Of a stretch of DNA of 64,000 nt, positions 25,794-34,100 are shown one piece after another. Source of the DNA: JALORV01 sp963780715 (GTDB taxonomy: Bacteria; Pseudomonadota; Gammaproteobacteria; Burkholderiales; Burkholderiaceae_F). The notes beneath the pieces are model-generated. The model searched no databases. It was not told the origin of the DNA and saw nothing but the letters and a program-made list of their open reading frames with translations. The translations under genes and the position numbers were made by a program. The stretch covers positions 124,001-188,000 of the forward strand of contig CAWADK010000002.1 in NCBI GenBank assembly GCA_963780715.1, in the 5' to 3' direction. Numbering within the stretch: position 1 is the stretch's first letter; every line of letters starts with the position of its first letter.

Positions 25794-26932
25794 CAGCCCG
25801 CTTCGAAGTGCTCGCGACCGATGGCGCGTCACGCCGAGGACGGCTGACGCTCGCCCATGGGACGGTCGAGTCGCCGGTTTTCATGCCCGTCGGCACCTAC
25901 GGCACAGTCAAGGCGATGGCGCCCTGGGAGCTGAACGAAAGCGGTGCGCAGATCGTCCTGGGGAATACCTTCCACCTCTGGTTGCGACCGGGGCTGGACG
26001 TCATCGAGGCGCACCGGGGCCTGCACCGCTTCATGGGGTGGCAGGCGCCGATCCTGACGGATTCCGGCGGCTTCCAGGTGTTTTCTCTCGGAACCCTGCG
26101 CAAGATCTCGGAGGAAGGCGTGCGCTTCGCGTCGCCCGTCAACGGCGATCGCCTGTTCCTGACGCCGGAAGAATCGATGCGTATCCAGAACGTGCTCGAC
26201 TCCGACATCGCGATGGTGTTCGACGAGTGCACGCCCTACGAGATCAACGGCCTCGCGGCCACCGAACAGGAGGCCGCCGCCTCGATGCGGCTGTCATTGC
26301 GCTGGGCCCAGCGCAGCAGCGATGCGTTCGCGCAACTCGGCGAGTCATCGGGGCGGCGCAACGCGCTCTTCGGCATCGTCCAGGGCGGCATGTACGAGCA
26401 ACTGCGCGACGAATCGCTCGCCGGACTGATCGACATCGGCTTCGACGGCTACGCGATCGGCGGACTGTCAGTCGGCGAGCCCAAGGACGAGATGCTGCGT
26501 GTGCTGCGGCACACGGCCCCCCGGCTGCCGGCGGACCGGCCTCGCTACCTGATGGGCGTCGGCACTCCCGAGGACCTCATCGAAGGCATTGCCGCCGGAA
26601 TCGACATGTTCGACTGCGTGATGCCGACCCGCAATGCGCGCAATGGGTGGCTGTTCACGCGGTTCGGCGACCTCAAGCTGCGCAACAGCCGGTACCGCGA
26701 CGAGACGGGTCCGGTGGACGAATCCTGCTCCTGCGCCACCTGCCGCAACTTCAGCCGCGCCTATCTGCACCATCTGCAGCGGGTCAACGAGATCCTGGGA
26801 GCGCGCCTGAACACGATCCATAACCTGCACTTCTACCTGTCGCTGATGCACGAAGCGCGCACTGCCATCGAGCAGGGCCGCTTCGAGGCCTTCAGGCAGG
26901 CGTTTTCCCGGGATCGGTCACGCGGCGTCTGA
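25790..26932 (+). CDS. tgt: Queuine tRNA-ribosyltransferase
   Basis: Tgt exchanges guanine-34 for preQ1 in tRNAs with GUN anticodons. Signature segments are FMPVGTYGTVKAM, LTDSGGFQVFSLG with the catalytic Asp region, FGIVQGGMYEQLR, and GGLSVGEPKDEML. A second catalytic Asp sits in GIDMFDCVMPTRNARNG. The zinc site is CSCATCRNFSRAYLHHL near the C-terminus. The gene is intact at 380 residues and starts inside the queA stop codon region (ATGA). Confidence 0.96.
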   Translation: MTARFEVLATDGASRRGRLTLAHGTVESPVFMPVGTYGTVKAMAPWELNESGAQIVLGNTFHLWLRPGLDVIEAHRGLHRFMGWQAPILTDSGGFQVFSLGTLRKISEEGVRFASPVNGDRLFLTPEESMRIQNVLDSDIAMVFDECTPYEINGLAATEQEAAASMRLSLRWAQRSSDAFAQLGESSGRRNALFGIVQGGMYEQLRDESLAGLIDIGFDGYAIGGLSVGEPKDEMLRVLRHTAPRLPADRPRYLMGVGTPEDLIEGIAAGIDMFDCVMPTRNARNGWLFTRFGDLKLRNSRYRDETGPVDESCSCATCRNFSRAYLHHLQRVNEILGARLNTIHNLHFYLSLMHEARTAIEQGRFEAFRQAFSRDRSRGV

Positions 26933-26945
26933 CCGCCGGCGCCCC

Positions 26946-26951
26946 TATAAT
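26946..26951 (+). promoter_or_regulatory. -10 box upstream of yajC
   Basis: A perfect TATAAT followed by CCCGCGG lies between tgt and yajC, about 65 bases before the yajC ATG. A recognisable -35 hexamer is missing. It may give yajC-secDF a transcript separate from queA-tgt. Confidence 0.45.
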
Positions 26952-27016
26952 CCCGCGGTTTGGTCGAGCGTCACGGTGGCGCCGCCCGTATCCACTCCTA
27001 CGCGCAGGGAAACACG

Positions 27017-27364
27017 ATGTTCTTCATTTCGAATGCTTACGCCCAGACCGCGCCGGCCGCGACTGGCGGCGCCGAGTCGTCGCTGATGTCGATCGGCTTC
27101 ATGGTCCTGATCTTCATCGTCTTCTATTTCCTGCTGATCCGCCCGCAGGTGAAGCGCCAGAAGGAACACAAGACGATGGTCGAGGCGCTGAACAAGGGCG
27201 ACGAGGTCGTCACGGCCGGGGGCATCGTCGGGAAGATCACCGACATGGCCGACCAGTACATCACGCTGCAGGTGGCCAGCGTCAATGGCCAGCCGGTGCA
27301 GATTTCGATGCAGCGCGCGGCCGTGCAGACGCTGCTGCCCAAAGGCACGGTCAAGTCGCTCTAG
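27017..27364 (+). CDS. yajC: Preprotein translocase subunit YajC
   Basis: YajC is the small membrane partner of SecDF in the holotranslocon. From ATG 27017 the product has 115 residues: a short N-terminus, one membrane segment (LMSIGFMVLIFIVFYFLLIRPQ) and a cytoplasmic domain containing KTMVEALNKGDEVVTAGGIVGKI. A GCAGGGA sequence precedes the ATG. It lies between tgt and secD as in most proteobacteria. A 165-base gap containing a dispersed hairpin element separates it from secD. Confidence 0.95.
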   Translation: MFFISNAYAQTAPAATGGAESSLMSIGFMVLIFIVFYFLLIRPQVKRQKEHKTMVEALNKGDEVVTAGGIVGKITDMADQYITLQVASVNGQPVQISMQRAAVQTLLPKGTVKSL

Positions 27365-27431
27365 GTGCAGAGAACACTGGAGCTGAAGTGAGACCCGCCG
27401 GCGCAGGCTTGTCCGTACGTGCTTCTGTATT

Positions 27432-27521
27432 CGGGGCGGGCGCCCGGCCGCCCGAAGCCCGCCCCGCTGACTAGGTCGCGCGAGCGCACGTGCGCCGCTG
27501 CGCGGCGCGTACGTGAGCGCG
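27432..27521 (+). repeat. Dispersed two-hairpin element, copy B, before secD
   Basis: Hairpin 1 is a perfect 10-base stem CGGGGCGGGC (27432-27441) with GCCCGCCCCG (27457-27466). Its loop shares CGCCCGGCCGCCCGAAG with copy A. Hairpin 2 has CGCG-AG-CGCACG facing CGTG-AG-CGCG, the same CACGT/GTA internal loop, and an inner stem GCGCCGC/GCGGCGC. It ends 7 bases before the secD ATG and covers the region where a ribosome binding site would be. Confidence 0.7.
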
Positions 27522-27528
27522 AAATCGA

Positions 27529-29397
27529 ATGAATCGCTACCCGCTCTGGAAGTACCTCATCATCGGCGTCGCCCTGTTGCTGGGTGCCATCTACACGGCG
27601 CCGAATTTCTTTGGCGAGTCGCCGGCCGTGCAGGTTTCATCCGGCAAGCCGACGATCAAGGTCGACGCCGCGCTGATGTCGCGCATCGAGTCGATCCTGA
27701 AGGACGCCAAGCTCGAGACCGACGGCGTCTTCTTCGACACCGCGGGCCTGAGTTCCACGGTGCGCGCTCGGTTCCGCGACACGGATGTCCAGCTGCAGGC
27801 CAAGGACGCAATCCAGCGCGCGCTGAATCCGAATCTCGAAGATCCGCCCTACATCGTCGCGCTCAACCTGATCTCGAACACGCCCGCCTGGCTGAAGAGC
27901 CTGCACGCGCTGCCGATGTACCTCGGCCTCGACCTGCGCGGCGGCGTTCACTTCCTGCTGCAGGTCGACATGCGCGCCGCGGTCGACAAGCGGCTCGACA
28001 CCTTCAGCTCCGACATCCGGACACTGCTGCGCGAGAAGAACATCCGTCACGCCGGCATCACGAAGTCGCCGACCGAGATCGAGATCAAGTTCCGCGACCC
28101 GGAGACACGCGCCCGCGCCGAGGACCTGATCCGTGCCCAGGTGCGCGAGTTGGGCCTGCGCGAGGAAGGCAGCGGCCAGGAGCTTTCGCTTTTCGCCACG
28201 CTGACACCGGCGGCACAGAAGGAGATCCAGGACAACGCGCTAAAGCAGAACATCACCACGCTGCACAACCGCGTCAACGAACTGGGTGTCGCCGAGCCCG
28301 TCATCCAGCAGCAGGGCGCGGATCGCATCGTGGTCCAGCTGCCGGGCGTGCAGGACGTGGCGCGCGCCAAGTCGCTCCTCGGCCGCACGGCGACGCTCGA
28401 GATTCGCATGGTCGACCAGGAGGCAATGGCTGCGGGCGGCGGCGGCGCGCTGACGGTGCCCGAGCGCAAGGCCGACGGCACGGTGACCCAGGTTCCGCTC
28501 AAGCGCGAAGTCGTGGTCACCGGAAACCAGCTCAACAACGCTGCCGCGACGATCGACGGCCAGACGCAGCGCCCGGCCGTTTCGGTACGGCTCGACGAAG
28601 CGGGTGGCCGTGCGATGCGCGCGATCACGCGCGACAACATCGGCAAGCTGATGGCGATCGTGCTCTACGAAAAGGGCAAGGGCGAAGCCATCTCGGTCGC
28701 GCGTATCCAGGGCGAATTCGGCAACCAGTTCCAGATCACGGGTAATTTCACGGTGCAGGAGACGACGGACCTCGCGCTGCTGATCCGTTCCGGTTCGCTG
28801 GCCGCGCCGATGGAGATCATCGAGGAACGCACGGTCGGCCCGAGCCTCGGCAAGGAAAACATCGAGCGCGGGTTCCGCTCGACCTTGTACGGCTTCGCCG
28901 CGATCGCCGTGTTCATGATCCTGTACTACCGCGTGTTCGGCCTGATCTCGGTGGTATCGCTGAGCGTCAACGTGATGCTGCTGATCGCACTGCTGTCGCT
29001 GCTGCAGGCCACGCTGACGCTGCCGGGCATCGCCGCCATCGCGCTGACACTGGGCATGGCGATCGATGCCAACGTACTGATCAACGAGCGCGTGCGCGAG
29101 GAACTGCGCAACGGCCGCAATGCGCAACAGGCGATCAGCGAGGGTTACGAGAAGGCCTTCGCGACGATCCTCGACTCCAACGTGACGACATTGATCGCCG
29201 GTGTCGCGCTGTTGACCTTCGGTTCCGGGCCGGTGCGCGGCTTCGCGGTCGTGCACTGCCTCGGCATCCTGACATCGATCTTCTCGGCGGTCTTCGTCTC
29301 GCGCGCGATCGTCAACCTCGTGTACGGCTCGCGCCGGAAGCTGCAGGCGATCTCGATCGGCCAGATCTGGCGGCCCACCACGACGGCAGCGAAGTAG
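27529..29397 (+). CDS. secD: Protein translocase subunit SecD
   Basis: SecD and SecF use the proton gradient to pull exported proteins through SecYEG. The 622-residue protein has one N-terminal membrane helix (LWKYLIIGVALLLGAIYTAPN), a large periplasmic region with YLGLDLRGGVHFLLQVD, and a C-terminal block of five helices with VVSLSVNVMLLIALLSLL, LTLGMAIDANVLINERVREEL and VTTLIAGVALLTFGSGPVRGF. The Asp in GMAIDANV is the conserved proton-path residue. No clear Shine-Dalgarno is visible because the hairpin element abuts the ATG. Confidence 0.97.
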   Translation: MNRYPLWKYLIIGVALLLGAIYTAPNFFGESPAVQVSSGKPTIKVDAALMSRIESILKDAKLETDGVFFDTAGLSSTVRARFRDTDVQLQAKDAIQRALNPNLEDPPYIVALNLISNTPAWLKSLHALPMYLGLDLRGGVHFLLQVDMRAAVDKRLDTFSSDIRTLLREKNIRHAGITKSPTEIEIKFRDPETRARAEDLIRAQVRELGLREEGSGQELSLFATLTPAAQKEIQDNALKQNITTLHNRVNELGVAEPVIQQQGADRIVVQLPGVQDVARAKSLLGRTATLEIRMVDQEAMAAGGGGALTVPERKADGTVTQVPLKREVVVTGNQLNNAAATIDGQTQRPAVSVRLDEAGGRAMRAITRDNIGKLMAIVLYEKGKGEAISVARIQGEFGNQFQITGNFTVQETTDLALLIRSGSLAAPMEIIEERTVGPSLGKENIERGFRSTLYGFAAIAVFMILYYRVFGLISVVSLSVNVMLLIALLSLLQATLTLPGIAAIALTLGMAIDANVLINERVREELRNGRNAQQAISEGYEKAFATILDSNVTTLIAGVALLTFGSGPVRGFAVVHCLGILTSIFSAVFVSRAIVNLVYGSRRKLQAISIGQIWRPTTTAAK

Positions 29398-29417
29398 CCG
29401 AAGGCAGGAGACAGTCC

Positions 29418-30353
29418 ATGGAATTCTTCCGTATCAAGCGCACGATTCCCTTCATGCGCTACTCGCTGATCCTGAACGCGATTTCGTTCATCTCGTTCGG
29501 CATCGCGGTCGCCTTCCTGCTCACGCGCGGACTCAACCTCTCGGTCGACTTCACCGGCGGCACGGTGATGGAAGTGCGCTACCCGCAGGCCGCCAACCTC
29601 GAGACGATCCGCGACGCGATCGAGAAAAAGGGCTGGGGCGAATCACAGGTCCAGAACTTCGGCACCTCGCGTGACGTTCTGATCCGGCTGCCGCTCGAGA
29701 AGGGCACCTCGGCCGGGCAGCAGGCCGATCGCGTGATGCAGACGCTGAAGACGCAGGACCCGGCGGTCGAGCTGAAGCGCGTCGAGTTCGTCGGCCCGGC
29801 GGTCGGCGAGGAACTCGCCCACGATGGCCTGCTCGCGCTGCTGATGGTCATCATCGGCATCATGATCTACCTCGCCTTCCGCTTCGAGTGGAAGTTCTCG
29901 GTGGCCGCGATCGTCGCCAACCTGCACGACGTGATTCTGGTCATCGGGATGTTCGCCATCTTCCGCTGGGAATTCTCGTTGCCGGTGCTGGCTGCGGTGC
30001 TGGCAGTGCTCGGCTACTCGGTCAACGAGTCGGTCATCATCTTCGACCGCGTGCGCGAGCATTTCAAGAAGTTCCGCAAGATGTCGACCGTCGAGGTCAT
30101 CGACAGCGCGATCACGGCGACCATCTCGCGCACGATCATCACCCACGGCTCGACACTGTGCATGACGCTCGCGATGTACTTCTTCGGCGGACCCGCACTG
30201 CATTACTTCGCGCTGGCGCTGACGATCGGCATCATCTTCGGCATCTACTCGTCGGTGTTCGTCGCCGCCGCGATCGCGATGTACCTGGGGGTCAAGCGCG
30301 AGGATCTCGTGAAGCCGGTCAAGAAGGACGAAGAGCAGCAGGTCCTTCCGTAG
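29418..30353 (+). CDS. secF: Protein translocase subunit SecF
   Basis: The 311-residue protein has the SecF pattern: a first helix after FMRYSLILNAISFISFG, then LNLSVDFTGGTVMEVRYPQ in the periplasmic part, then helices with AAVLAVLGYSVNESVIIFDRVREHFK and TIITHGSTLCMTLAMYFFGG. It ends in a charged cytoplasmic tail. It begins 20 bases after secD with a GGCAGGAGA ribosome binding site. Confidence 0.97.
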   Translation: MEFFRIKRTIPFMRYSLILNAISFISFGIAVAFLLTRGLNLSVDFTGGTVMEVRYPQAANLETIRDAIEKKGWGESQVQNFGTSRDVLIRLPLEKGTSAGQQADRVMQTLKTQDPAVELKRVEFVGPAVGEELAHDGLLALLMVIIGIMIYLAFRFEWKFSVAAIVANLHDVILVIGMFAIFRWEFSLPVLAAVLAVLGYSVNESVIIFDRVREHFKKFRKMSTVEVIDSAITATISRTIITHGSTLCMTLAMYFFGGPALHYFALALTIGIIFGIYSSVFVAAAIAMYLGVKREDLVKPVKKDEEQQVLP

Positions 30354-30354
30354 C

Positions 30355-31014
30355 GTGTCCACGCCGGCCCGCAAGCAGGTCCGCATCTGGGACCTGCCCA
30401 CGCGGATCTTCCACTGGTCGCTCGCCGGCCTGGTGCTCGCCGCCTGGGTCAGCGGCCAGTTCGGCGGGCAGCCCTGGCTCGCCTGGCACTTCCGCTTCGG
30501 CTACGCGATCCTGGCCCTGCTGGTGTTCAGGCTGTTCTGGGGTTTCGCTGGGGACCGTTATGCACGGTTCGCGAGCTTCGTCCCCTCGATAGTCGCGGCG
30601 CTGGGCTACCTGCGATCGCCCCGGCCATGGGCCGGGCACAGTCCGCTCGGCGCGTTGTCCGTCTATGCGCTGCTCGCGGTGGCGGGAGTGCAGGTCCTCA
30701 CCGGCCTCTTTGCTTCGGACGGTGACTTCACCGAAGGGCCCTGGGCGGTCTTCGTCTCCGAGTCCACCGTAAAGCTGGTGTCCAGCATGCACCGCTTCAA
30801 CCGCTGGGTCGTGCTCGCGCTCGTCACGCTGCATCTTGGCGCCGTCGCGTGGCACACGGTCACGCGGCGCGACCCACTGGTGCGCAGCATGGTCAGGGGC
30901 GACCGGGAAGGGATCGACGCCGATCCGGCCGCCGACGACGCGGCGATGCGTCTGCGCGCTGTCGTGTTCCTGGCCTTGTCGGCCGCACTGGTGGCTTACA
31001 CCGTCACGTTGTAG
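30355..31014 (+). CDS. Cytochrome b561-like membrane protein
   Basis: The 219-residue protein has four hydrophobic segments and His residues placed for two b-type hemes: RIFHWSLAGLV in helix 1, WHFRFGY, MHRFNRWVVLALVTLHLGAVAWH near helix 4. This matches the prokaryotic cytochrome b561/Ni-Fe-hydrogenase b-subunit family, which moves electrons across the inner membrane. It begins with GTG two bases after secF. A c-type cytochrome gene of cytochrome c' type is convergent just downstream, and the two may be electron partners. Confidence 0.87.
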   Translation: MSTPARKQVRIWDLPTRIFHWSLAGLVLAAWVSGQFGGQPWLAWHFRFGYAILALLVFRLFWGFAGDRYARFASFVPSIVAALGYLRSPRPWAGHSPLGALSVYALLAVAGVQVLTGLFASDGDFTEGPWAVFVSESTVKLVSSMHRFNRWVVLALVTLHLGAVAWHTVTRRDPLVRSMVRGDREGIDADPAADDAAMRLRAVVFLALSAALVAYTVTL

Positions 31015-31035
31015 GCCACAGCGGGCCACAGCGGA

Positions 31036-31482
31036 TCACTTTTCCCGATAGGCGTCGTGGCAGGCGTCGCAGCTTTTCGCCGTGGCGCGGAACTGGGTGC
31101 GCACGTTGTCGAGATTGCCGGTCTTCGCGGCAGCGGTCAGCTTGACGGTCTCCGCCTGCATGTCGGCCGCCAGTTGCTTGAACTTGGCCTCTTCCTTCCA
31201 GATCGCAGGCTTGGCCTTGGACTCCATCAGGTCAGTGCCCGGTCCAAAGGCCTCGTAGGGAAGCTTGCCGACGATCTCGATGATCTCGGCGCTGCGCAGG
31301 ACAGCGTCCTTGTCGTACGGGACCTTGCCCTGGACGGCCTGCGAAATGCGGCCCATGTGATTGTTCATCAGGGTGAACGCGGCCTGGCGGTATTCGACCG
31401 CCCGCTCCGGCTTGGAAAACTGGGCCTGGACCGAGCCCATCAATCCCACTGCGCAGGCAAGCGCCGCAGCAACTTTCTTCAT
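31036..31482 (-). CDS. Cytochrome c' / c556 family protein
   Basis: The 148-residue periplasmic protein has a cleavable signal (MKKVAAALACAVGLMGSVQA) and a four-helix-bundle body. The single heme-binding site CDACHDAYREK lies at the extreme C-terminus, as in cytochromes c' and c556. Such proteins bind NO or CO or carry electrons. It is convergent with the b561-type gene, separated by 21 bases. Confidence 0.92.
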   Translation of the reverse strand: MKKVAAALACAVGLMGSVQAQFSKPERAVEYRQAAFTLMNNHMGRISQAVQGKVPYDKDAVLRSAEIIEIVGKLPYEAFGPGTDLMESKAKPAIWKEEAKFKQLAADMQAETVKLTAAAKTGNLDNVRTQFRATAKSCDACHDAYREK

Positions 31483-31661
31483 CGAATCCTCGTCGTTCTG
31501 ATCAGGTCACAGCTTCGGCCCGCACAAGGGCGTCCACGGCGTTCGGGCAATTATTCCTGAATCCGACCGCTCGCCGGGACGCGGGTAAACACCCGCTCGA
31601 CAGGGACAGTCCACTCAATCAGATCGCCCGCACATACGGTGGCTCAGAGGCATCGGTTCGA

Positions 31662-31763
31662 ACCACGCTCGCAGTCCACGGCATCGGCCTGGTGCTCGCC
31701 TTCGCCTTCCACTGTCAGTTCGTGCTCGGCGAACTGCCGTTCCCGCCGTGTGCGACTGCTCAG
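31662..31763 (+). pseudogene. Possible DsbB-like N-terminal remnant
   Basis: One plus-strand frame reads GIGLVLAFAFHCQFVLGELPF and then PPC before running into the 3' end of purB and stopping at 31797. This resembles the first helix and LPCPLC region of DsbB-like membrane proteins, but the CxxC is degraded to a single Cys. No start codon is seen, and the frame is too short for a functional protein. It could be chance. Confidence 0.25.
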
Positions 31764-33148
31764 GCGCGGCGTGCCAGTTCGGCAGCCTTGCCGAGGTAGC
31801 TCGCCGGCGTCAGCGCCAGCAGCGCTTCGCGCGCGTCGGCTGGAATCGCAAGCGAGCGGATGAATTCCTGCAGCGCGTCCTGCGTGATGCCCTTGCCGCG
31901 CGTAAGCGCCTTCAGCTGCTCATACGGATTCGGCACACCGTAGCGCCGCATGACCGTCTGCACCGGCTCGGCCAGCACTTCCCAGGCCTCATCAAGGTCC
32001 GCGCGCAGGCGCTCTTCGTTGACCTCTAGCTTGCGCAACCCGCGCAGGCACGACTCGATACCCACCAGCGAGTAGCCGAACGCCACGCCGAGGTTGCGCA
32101 GAACCGTCGAATCCGTGAGGTCACGCTGCCAGCGCGACACCGGCAGCTTCTCGGCGAGATGCCGCAACACCGCATTCGCGAGTCCAAGGTTGCCCTCGGA
32201 GTTCTCGAAGTCGATCGGATTGACCTTGTGCGGCATCGTCGAGGAGCCGACTTCGCCCGCCTTCAGCTTCTGCCTGAAGTAACCGAGTGCGATGTAGCCC
32301 CAGATGTCGCGATCGAGGTCGAGCAATATCGTGTTGGCGCGCGCGATCGCGTCGAAGAGTTCCGCCATGTAGTCGTGCGGTTCGATCTGGATCGTGTGCG
32401 GGTTGAAGGTGAGACCGAGGCCCTCGACGACGTTGCGCGAGAAGTTCTCCCAGTCAACCGCCGGGTACGCGGAAAGATGCGCGTTGTAGTTGCCGACCGC
32501 GCCATTCATCTTCGCCAGCAACGGAACCCGCGCGATGGCATCGATCGCTGCCGCCAGCCGCACCGTCACGTTGGCAAATTCCTTGCCGACCGTTGTCGGG
32601 CTGGCCGGCTGACCGTGCGTACGCGAGAGCATCGGCAGCTCCGCGTAGCCATGCGCGTACTCGCGCAGCTGTGCGTGGGCACTGCGCAGCCGGCCCTGCA
32701 GCACGAAGCGGCCGCGCTCGAGCATCAAGGCGTGCGCGACGTTGTTGATGTCCTCGGAGGTGCACGCGAAGTGGATGAACTCGGACGCGTGGGCGAGCGC
32801 CGGAAGGTCCTGCGTACGGCGCTTGATGAAGTACTCGACGGCCTTGACGTCGTGATTCGTCTCGGCTTCGATGGCCTTGATCTCGGTGCAGTCCTCGATG
32901 CTGAAGTCACTGACCAGCTGCCGCAGGCGGGCTTCGGCCTCGCGCGGCAGGCGCGGCAGCTCCGCCAGGCCAAGCATCGAGAGGTTGACGAGCCACTCGA
33001 CCTCGACGCGCAGGCGCTCGCGCATGAAGGCGAACTCGGAGAAGACTTCCCTGAGCTCGGCCGTCTGCCGGCCATAGCGGCCGTCGAGCGGCGACAGGGC
33101 GGTCAGTGCAAGCAGCTCGAGTGACACGGGATTCCAGGAATGCGGCAC
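31760..33148 (-). CDS. purB: Adenylosuccinate lyase
   Basis: PurB acts twice in purine synthesis, releasing fumarate from SAICAR and from adenylosuccinate. The 462-residue protein shows LTALSPLDGRYG at the start, FACTSEDINNVAHAL, RTHGQPASPTTVGKEFAN and the superfamily signature GSSTMPHKVNPIDFENSEGN. The shown start is GTG 33148. An alternative GTG 21 bases downstream, just before LELLALTALSPLDG, is equally possible. The gene stands alone and is divergent from the GST gene. Confidence 0.96.
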   Translation of the reverse strand: MPHSWNPVSLELLALTALSPLDGRYGRQTAELREVFSEFAFMRERLRVEVEWLVNLSMLGLAELPRLPREAEARLRQLVSDFSIEDCTEIKAIEAETNHDVKAVEYFIKRRTQDLPALAHASEFIHFACTSEDINNVAHALMLERGRFVLQGRLRSAHAQLREYAHGYAELPMLSRTHGQPASPTTVGKEFANVTVRLAAAIDAIARVPLLAKMNGAVGNYNAHLSAYPAVDWENFSRNVVEGLGLTFNPHTIQIEPHDYMAELFDAIARANTILLDLDRDIWGYIALGYFRQKLKAGEVGSSTMPHKVNPIDFENSEGNLGLANAVLRHLAEKLPVSRWQRDLTDSTVLRNLGVAFGYSLVGIESCLRGLRKLEVNEERLRADLDEAWEVLAEPVQTVMRRYGVPNPYEQLKALTRGKGITQDALQEFIRSLAIPADAREALLALTPASYLGKAAELARRA

Positions 33149-33297
33149 GGGCCGCAGCGAAGGAAAGCCAGCGGCGCCGATGACGAACGGTCAGTGTATC
33201 AAAGGCGCATCACTGTCCGCCCTTGCCGCGCGGCGCTTGCCAGCGCGTGGAGCACTGCCGATATACTGGTTCGAAGAAAAGTTCCGATCGGTTCAGC

Positions 33298-33921
33298 GTG
33301 TCCAAGAACATTCGTCTGCTGGGATCCCTCACCAGCCCGTACGTGCGCAAGGTCCGCATCGTCATGGCGGAGAAGCGCATCGACTATCAGCTCGAACTCG
33401 AGGACGTCTGGGCGCCCGACACCCGCATCCTCGAGTCCAATCCGCTCGGCAAGGTCCCGTGCCTGATCATGGAAGACGGCGGCGCCGTGTTCGACTCGCG
33501 CGTGATCGTCGAGTACCTCGATGGCATGACACCCGTCGCCAAGCTGATACCTCCGTCCGGCCGGGAGCGCGCCGAGGTTCGCACGTGGGAGGCGCTGGCC
33601 GACGGCGTGGTCGACGCGCTGATCCTGGCGCGGCTCGAGCAGACGCAGCGTCCGCCCGAGCAGCAGAGCCAGAAGTGGATCGACCGGCAGCTGCAGAAGG
33701 TGCATACCGGCGTCAAGTCAATGAGCCACGGGCTGGGCGAAAAGCCGTGGTGCAATGGCCACGCATACTCGCTGGCTGATATCGCCGTCGGATGCGCGCT
33801 CGGTTACCTGGACTTCCGCTTTTCTCACATCGACTGGCGCGGGCAGTATCCCAACCTCGCGCGCCTGAACGAAAAGCTCGCCGCGCGGCCGTCGTTCGTC
33901 GACACCCAGCCGCCGCGCTAA
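33298..33921 (+). CDS. Glutathione S-transferase family protein
   Basis: From GTG 33298 the 207-residue protein begins IRLLGSLTSPYVRKVRIVM, a thioredoxin-fold N-terminus with the Ser-Pro-Tyr motif seen in beta- and stringent-starvation-type GSTs. LGKVPCLIMEDGGAVFDSRVIVEYLD supplies the glutathione-binding VPxL and S-R motifs. The C-terminal helical domain has WCNGHAYSLADIAVGCALGYLDFR. The substrate is not predictable. It is divergent from purB. Confidence 0.9.
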   Translation: MSKNIRLLGSLTSPYVRKVRIVMAEKRIDYQLELEDVWAPDTRILESNPLGKVPCLIMEDGGAVFDSRVIVEYLDGMTPVAKLIPPSGRERAEVRTWEALADGVVDALILARLEQTQRPPEQQSQKWIDRQLQKVHTGVKSMSHGLGEKPWCNGHAYSLADIAVGCALGYLDFRFSHIDWRGQYPNLARLNEKLAARPSFVDTQPPR

Positions 33922-33997
33922 GGCAGATCCCCTGGCAGTGCACGATCTGCACTCCTCGCTCGGCGAGGGGCCGGGGGAGTGCCCTGCAGTTGACCTT

Positions 33998-34097
33998 CGG
34001 CGGCGCGCGCGGCCGGTCCGGAGCAGAGCCGACTAACTTGCCGTTCCGCCGAGGGTGCACGTGCGATCGGCAAGGCCGATCGCGTACACCCGACGCG
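33998..34097 (+). repeat. Dispersed two-hairpin element, copy C
   Basis: Hairpin 2 is well kept: GGGTG/CACCC, the internal loop CACGT/GTA, and an inner stem of nine pairs GCGATCGGC/GCCGATCGC with AAG loop. Inner-stem bases differ from copies A and B on both sides while pairing is preserved. The CTAACTT linker is present, but hairpin 1 is weak. It lies between the convergent GST and GDPD genes and ends three bases before the GDPD stop codon. Confidence 0.6.
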
Positions 34098-34100
34098 CCT

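Noticed and set aside
32159..33124. Plus-strand frame of 321 codons opposite purB
   Set aside because: Composition is the mirror of purB codons, and the purB frame has all signatures of adenylosuccinate lyase.
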